A stretch of DNA of 8,128 bases. Source: Muribaculaceae bacterium. Lineage in GTDB: Bacteria > Bacteroidota > Bacteroidia > Bacteroidales > Muribaculaceae. Each line of letters begins with the position of its first letter. Position 1 is the stretch's first letter. The stretch is from positions 1 through 8,128 of the forward strand of contig JAEEVB010000106.1 of the NCBI GenBank assembly GCA_016287065.1. Direction: 5' to 3'. Below the pieces are notes generated by a model. That model did not search any database. It was not told where the DNA came from and saw only the letters and a program-made list of their open reading frames with translations. A program made the position numbers and the translations under genes. This document shows positions 5,646 to 8,128 of this stretch, in pieces.

Positions 5646-8024
5646 TTAGTTGATGCTGAGGATGATGTTGATGAGCGCGGTGACGTCGCTCACGTTCACC
5701 TGACCATTGCCATTGATGTCGGCACGGGCCTGATTCATCGTGGTCACTCCCAGTATCATGTTGACCAGGGTGGTGACATCAGTCACATTCACCTTGCCGT
5801 CGTTGTTCACGTCACCCTTGATGCCGCCTCCCAATATCTCATAGACAACGGTTTTGGTCGACTTGGTTTGAGTGTCGTTGTTATAGTAATAGAAAACGGC
5901 TAGGTACTTGGCTGGCTCCAGACGGTCAAAATCAAAGTAGTGTGTGACGGTCGCTGAGCCTGATAAAGTAACGGGTTTCATGACCTGAGTCAAAAATCCA
6001 TAACTGTTTGAGGTGCCTTTTTGTTTATAAAGTTTGAGAATGACATAGTCGTTGTAAGCACTCGTCAGATTATTCTTCAAGTGGCCGTTAAAGGTGATGC
6101 TGTTGCCCACGACTTGACGGTTGCTGTTTGCATTGGGCACGCTATAATTGATTGTCAGGTCGGCAGGGGTGTTGCCACTGCTCACGGTTACCTGCCCCGT
6201 GCAATATACGTTATTTCCATTTGCATCGGCTGTAACCTTAATCGAGTGAGATCCTGTTGTGGTAGGGGTAAAACTGATGCTCACCGTTCTGGTTGAGCCA
6301 AGTGGGAGTTGCAGGGAGTTGGCGCCTACAAGATTATCGTTGGCCCACAGGTAGAATGGTATGTCACCATTAAAACTGTTATTCGTTACGTTCAAAGTGA
6401 CTTCAAGAGGTCGATTGGTCTTCTTGATGGCACTGTAGGACTTGATCGAGGCGGTGACATCGTTCACGTTACCTGTTTTAGTTGCTGTGAGTGTGAGAGT
6501 GTTGCCCGAAATAACGGCCTTGATGTAGTTCCTGCCCGAGTAGTGGCATGGCAACCAGGAGGCATTGCCACTCTGGCGGCTGTTGGGGCGCAGGTAGTAG
6601 GTGCCGTTGGCAAAGTCTTTGCCGAAATTAATGGTTTTAGTCATTTTTATGTATTCTTCCGGGGCAAAGGTGTGGTTGTTGTCAAGCGTCTGGTAATACT
6701 GCTTGCGTGTGTATCCGTCAGAAGTATATACACCCCATCCCAGGTCGTAGGTCCTTGTGACGGGTGAATGGTTATAGTGGTGAGCCGACAGAGTCACCTC
6801 AAAAGGTTCTGACGAACTGGAGCGGGTGTAGGTGCCCTTTTCAACACTCACGCCGTAGCACTCGGTCACCGAGTTGAGTTCGGTTGTCGACACCGTGTTG
6901 GGCTCAAGACCGATGAAAATGCGTTGATTCATGTTGTAACCATTATTGCCCTGAATGCTACCGGTACCACCGCCTTGGGGATATAGCGCCGACAGCAGGA
7001 AGTAGCCGTCGTAGCTGCCATACCACCCCCAGTTGAAGTGATAATAACCGTTTCCGTCATATCCGTCGCACACATAGGCATGACCACCCTTGTGCTTGAA
7101 TCCCGCATACATCACAGGCCGCCTGGCTTTGAGTTCCGAGAGTATATAGTTCACCCAGTCTGTGTAGCGGTAATCACAGCGATAAAGCTGGCGCGCCTTG
7201 GTGCTGTAACCGAAATAGTCAACAAAGACTTCGCTGCCGTCATGGCCACTCGACGCGTCTGTTCCGTAGTCCATCTGCACTGCCTGGCCACAATAGAGCA
7301 TCAGTTTTGCAACGGCGGCGTTGGCCGAGTTGGTGGTTGAGGTCTCTGTGTTGGGATAGTAATCCTGCATGGCACTCCAGGTGAATGGGGTAGTTCCCAG
7401 TTGAGGCATGCTTATGTTGCTGGTCTTTGTGGTATAGGCCGGAATGGCTTTGGTGGTCGACTGGGGCCACTTGTGGTAATACATGATTTGTGCCATAGCC
7501 GTGGCTGTACAACCGGTCACGCAATAATTAGACCCTATTTTGGGGCATTGGAAATAGAAGGGAGCATCCTGTCCCCACTGGCTCTTGGTGAGGGGTTGGA
7601 CGATGTCGCTCGCCTTGCTGGGGATGGCGGACTCGACACCAGCCTCGATGAGACCCTCGTCGAGCATCTCGATCTCGGTCACATACTGCTCAAGCCACTC
7701 TTGCACGACGGGAGGCACGTTGTTGGGATCGAAATAACCCTTGTCGCTGTAGCCCAGCACCTGCTGAGTGCGGTCGTCGCCGCTCACCACTACGAAACCG
7801 TGGCCTGGCTGAGCGTTAAACACATAGTAGGCAGCGTTTGCTTGTGCTGCCACATCGCCTTGTCGGGGTGCCTTAATGGGCACCGAGGGAGAAATGGCTC
7901 CCAGACCGCGAGCCTGCATAAACTGAGCGGCAATGTTGCGTGCCGCGTTTTCGCTCACTTGTGCCGCTTGCAGCATGCTTGCAGCAAGTAGTGCTATACC
8001 AAGGGTCAGAATAAATTTTTTCAT
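5646..8024 (-). CDS. Secreted C10-family (streptopain-like) cysteine protease with dockerin-like C-terminus
   Basis: This 792-residue preproprotein starts at the ATG at 8024 (MKKFILTLGIALLAASMLQA signal peptide). An upstream TTG at 8066 is rejected because it is part of the promoter -7 box. Residues about 21-140 are a SpeB-type propeptide (AAYYVFNAQPGHGFVVVSGD, DDRTQQVLGYS) that keeps the zymogen inactive. The catalytic domain covers about 143-375: WGQ at 150-152 (Gln152 probably in the oxyanion hole), nucleophile Cys172 in GCTATAMAQIMYYHKWP, general base His315 in GGHAYVCDGYDG, and HFNWGW at 329-334. Then come about three beta-rich, Ig- or CARDB-like modules (roughly 385-515, 520-617, 620-730). 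Residues 737-791 form two dockerin-like repeats (GDVNNDGKVNVTDV and ADINGNGQVNVSDV). Streptopain itself is only about 400 residues, so the C-terminal half is an addition. The protein is an exported endopeptidase acting on proteins outside the cytoplasm. Extra Cys residues (160, 168, 245, 283, 319) are present near the active Cys. Confidence 0.93.
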   Translation of the reverse strand: MKKFILTLGIALLAASMLQAAQVSENAARNIAAQFMQARGLGAISPSVPIKAPRQGDVAAQANAAYYVFNAQPGHGFVVVSGDDRTQQVLGYSDKGYFDPNNVPPVVQEWLEQYVTEIEMLDEGLIEAGVESAIPSKASDIVQPLTKSQWGQDAPFYFQCPKIGSNYCVTGCTATAMAQIMYYHKWPQSTTKAIPAYTTKTSNISMPQLGTTPFTWSAMQDYYPNTETSTTNSANAAVAKLMLYCGQAVQMDYGTDASSGHDGSEVFVDYFGYSTKARQLYRCDYRYTDWVNYILSELKARRPVMYAGFKHKGGHAYVCDGYDGNGYYHFNWGWYGSYDGYFLLSALYPQGGGTGSIQGNNGYNMNQRIFIGLEPNTVSTTELNSVTECYGVSVEKGTYTRSSSSEPFEVTLSAHHYNHSPVTRTYDLGWGVYTSDGYTRKQYYQTLDNNHTFAPEEYIKMTKTINFGKDFANGTYYLRPNSRQSGNASWLPCHYSGRNYIKAVISGNTLTLTATKTGNVNDVTASIKSYSAIKKTNRPLEVTLNVTNNSFNGDIPFYLWANDNLVGANSLQLPLGSTRTVSISFTPTTTGSHSIKVTADANGNNVYCTGQVTVSSGNTPADLTINYSVPNANSNRQVVGNSITFNGHLKNNLTSAYNDYVILKLYKQKGTSNSYGFLTQVMKPVTLSGSATVTHYFDFDRLEPAKYLAVFYYYNNDTQTKSTKTVVYEILGGGIKGDVNNDGKVNVTDVTTLVNMILGVTTMNQARADINGNGQVNVSDVTALINIILSIN
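5649..5816 (-). other. Dockerin-like duplicated calcium-loop domain in the C10 protease
   Basis: Residues 737-759 and 769-791 align as two copies of a D-x-N-x-D/N-G-x-V-N-V-x-D-V loop followed by a hydrophobic helix (TTLVNMIL and TALINIIL). This is the arrangement of type I dockerins, with Asp/Asn residues placed to bind calcium. Such tails are common on exported Bacteroidales enzymes, where their binding partner is mostly unknown. No T9SS-type C-terminal sorting domain is recognisable after it; the protein ends two residues past the second repeat. Confidence 0.85.
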
Positions 8025-8063
8025 TATTATAGTTGGTTTAGGTTTAAATCGTGAATGAAAATG

Positions 8064-8071
8064 CAAATTTA
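8064..8071 (-). promoter_or_regulatory. -7 box of the C10 protease gene
   Basis: The minus strand reads TAAATTTG followed by CA, the same ten bases as the -7 region of the small secreted protein gene. It ends 39 nt before the ATG at 8024, giving a leader of about 33 nt. No clear TTG element lies 19-21 bp upstream, so initiation may depend on another factor. Confidence 0.55.
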
Positions 8072-8128
8072 ATGATTATAAGTGAATTATCTGAGCTTGT
8101 CGGGAAAATATATTGAAAAAAATCGTTC

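Noticed and set aside
8025..8066. N-terminal extension of the C10 protease from a TTG at 8066
   Set aside because: The TTG is part of the TAAATTTG -7 box, and the signal peptide begins at the ATG at 8024.

Overview
The window looks like chromosomal DNA from a member of the Bacteroidales, probably a gut or rumen Prevotellaceae or Muribaculaceae relative. That placement is an inference, from: Bacteroidetes-type promoters (TAnnTTTG -7 boxes, two of them with a TTTG or TTG -33 box about 19-20 bp upstream); AT-rich leaders without strong Shine-Dalgarno sequences; a C10 (streptopain-like) protease with a dockerin-like tail; and secreted C69 dipeptidases. No mobile element, tRNA, rRNA or CRISPR array was seen.

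Layout from left to right. (1) Positions 1-1235, minus strand: the 5' part of a gene that runs off the left edge. It encodes a secreted, Ser/Thr/Asn/Gly-rich protein with four spaced GRRP motifs followed by a Tyr/Arg-rich folded-looking region. (2) Positions 1236-1586: a divergent intergenic region with a -7 box for the leftward gene and, for the rightward genes, a promoter whose -33 element lies inside a perfect 24-bp inverted repeat. (3) Positions 1587-4927, plus strand: two tandem paralogous C69 (Ntn-hydrolase) peptidases, almost certainly one operon, separated by 5 bp. (4) Positions 4954-4986: a strong symmetric hairpin that can end transcription from both sides. (5) Positions 5009-5569, minus strand: a small secreted protein of unknown function with its own promoter. 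(6) Positions 5646-8024, minus strand: a 792-residue secreted C10 cysteine protease with propeptide, catalytic domain, about three beta-rich modules and a C-terminal dockerin-like pair of calcium-loop repeats. Its -7 box is at 8064-8071.

All five genes encode proteins with N-terminal signal peptides, so the window is a small block of exported proteins. A working model, which is inference, is staged breakdown of protein outside the cytoplasm: the C10 endopeptidase cuts proteins at or beyond the cell surface and the two C69 enzymes cleave the resulting dipeptides or small amides in the periplasm. The small secreted protein lies directly downstream of the C10 gene, the place where known C10 systems often carry an inhibitor, but no sequence similarity to such inhibitors was recognised. 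The most unusual points are the GRRP repeat protein, the palindrome embedded in the C69 promoter, the dockerin-like tail on the protease, and the unassigned small secreted protein.
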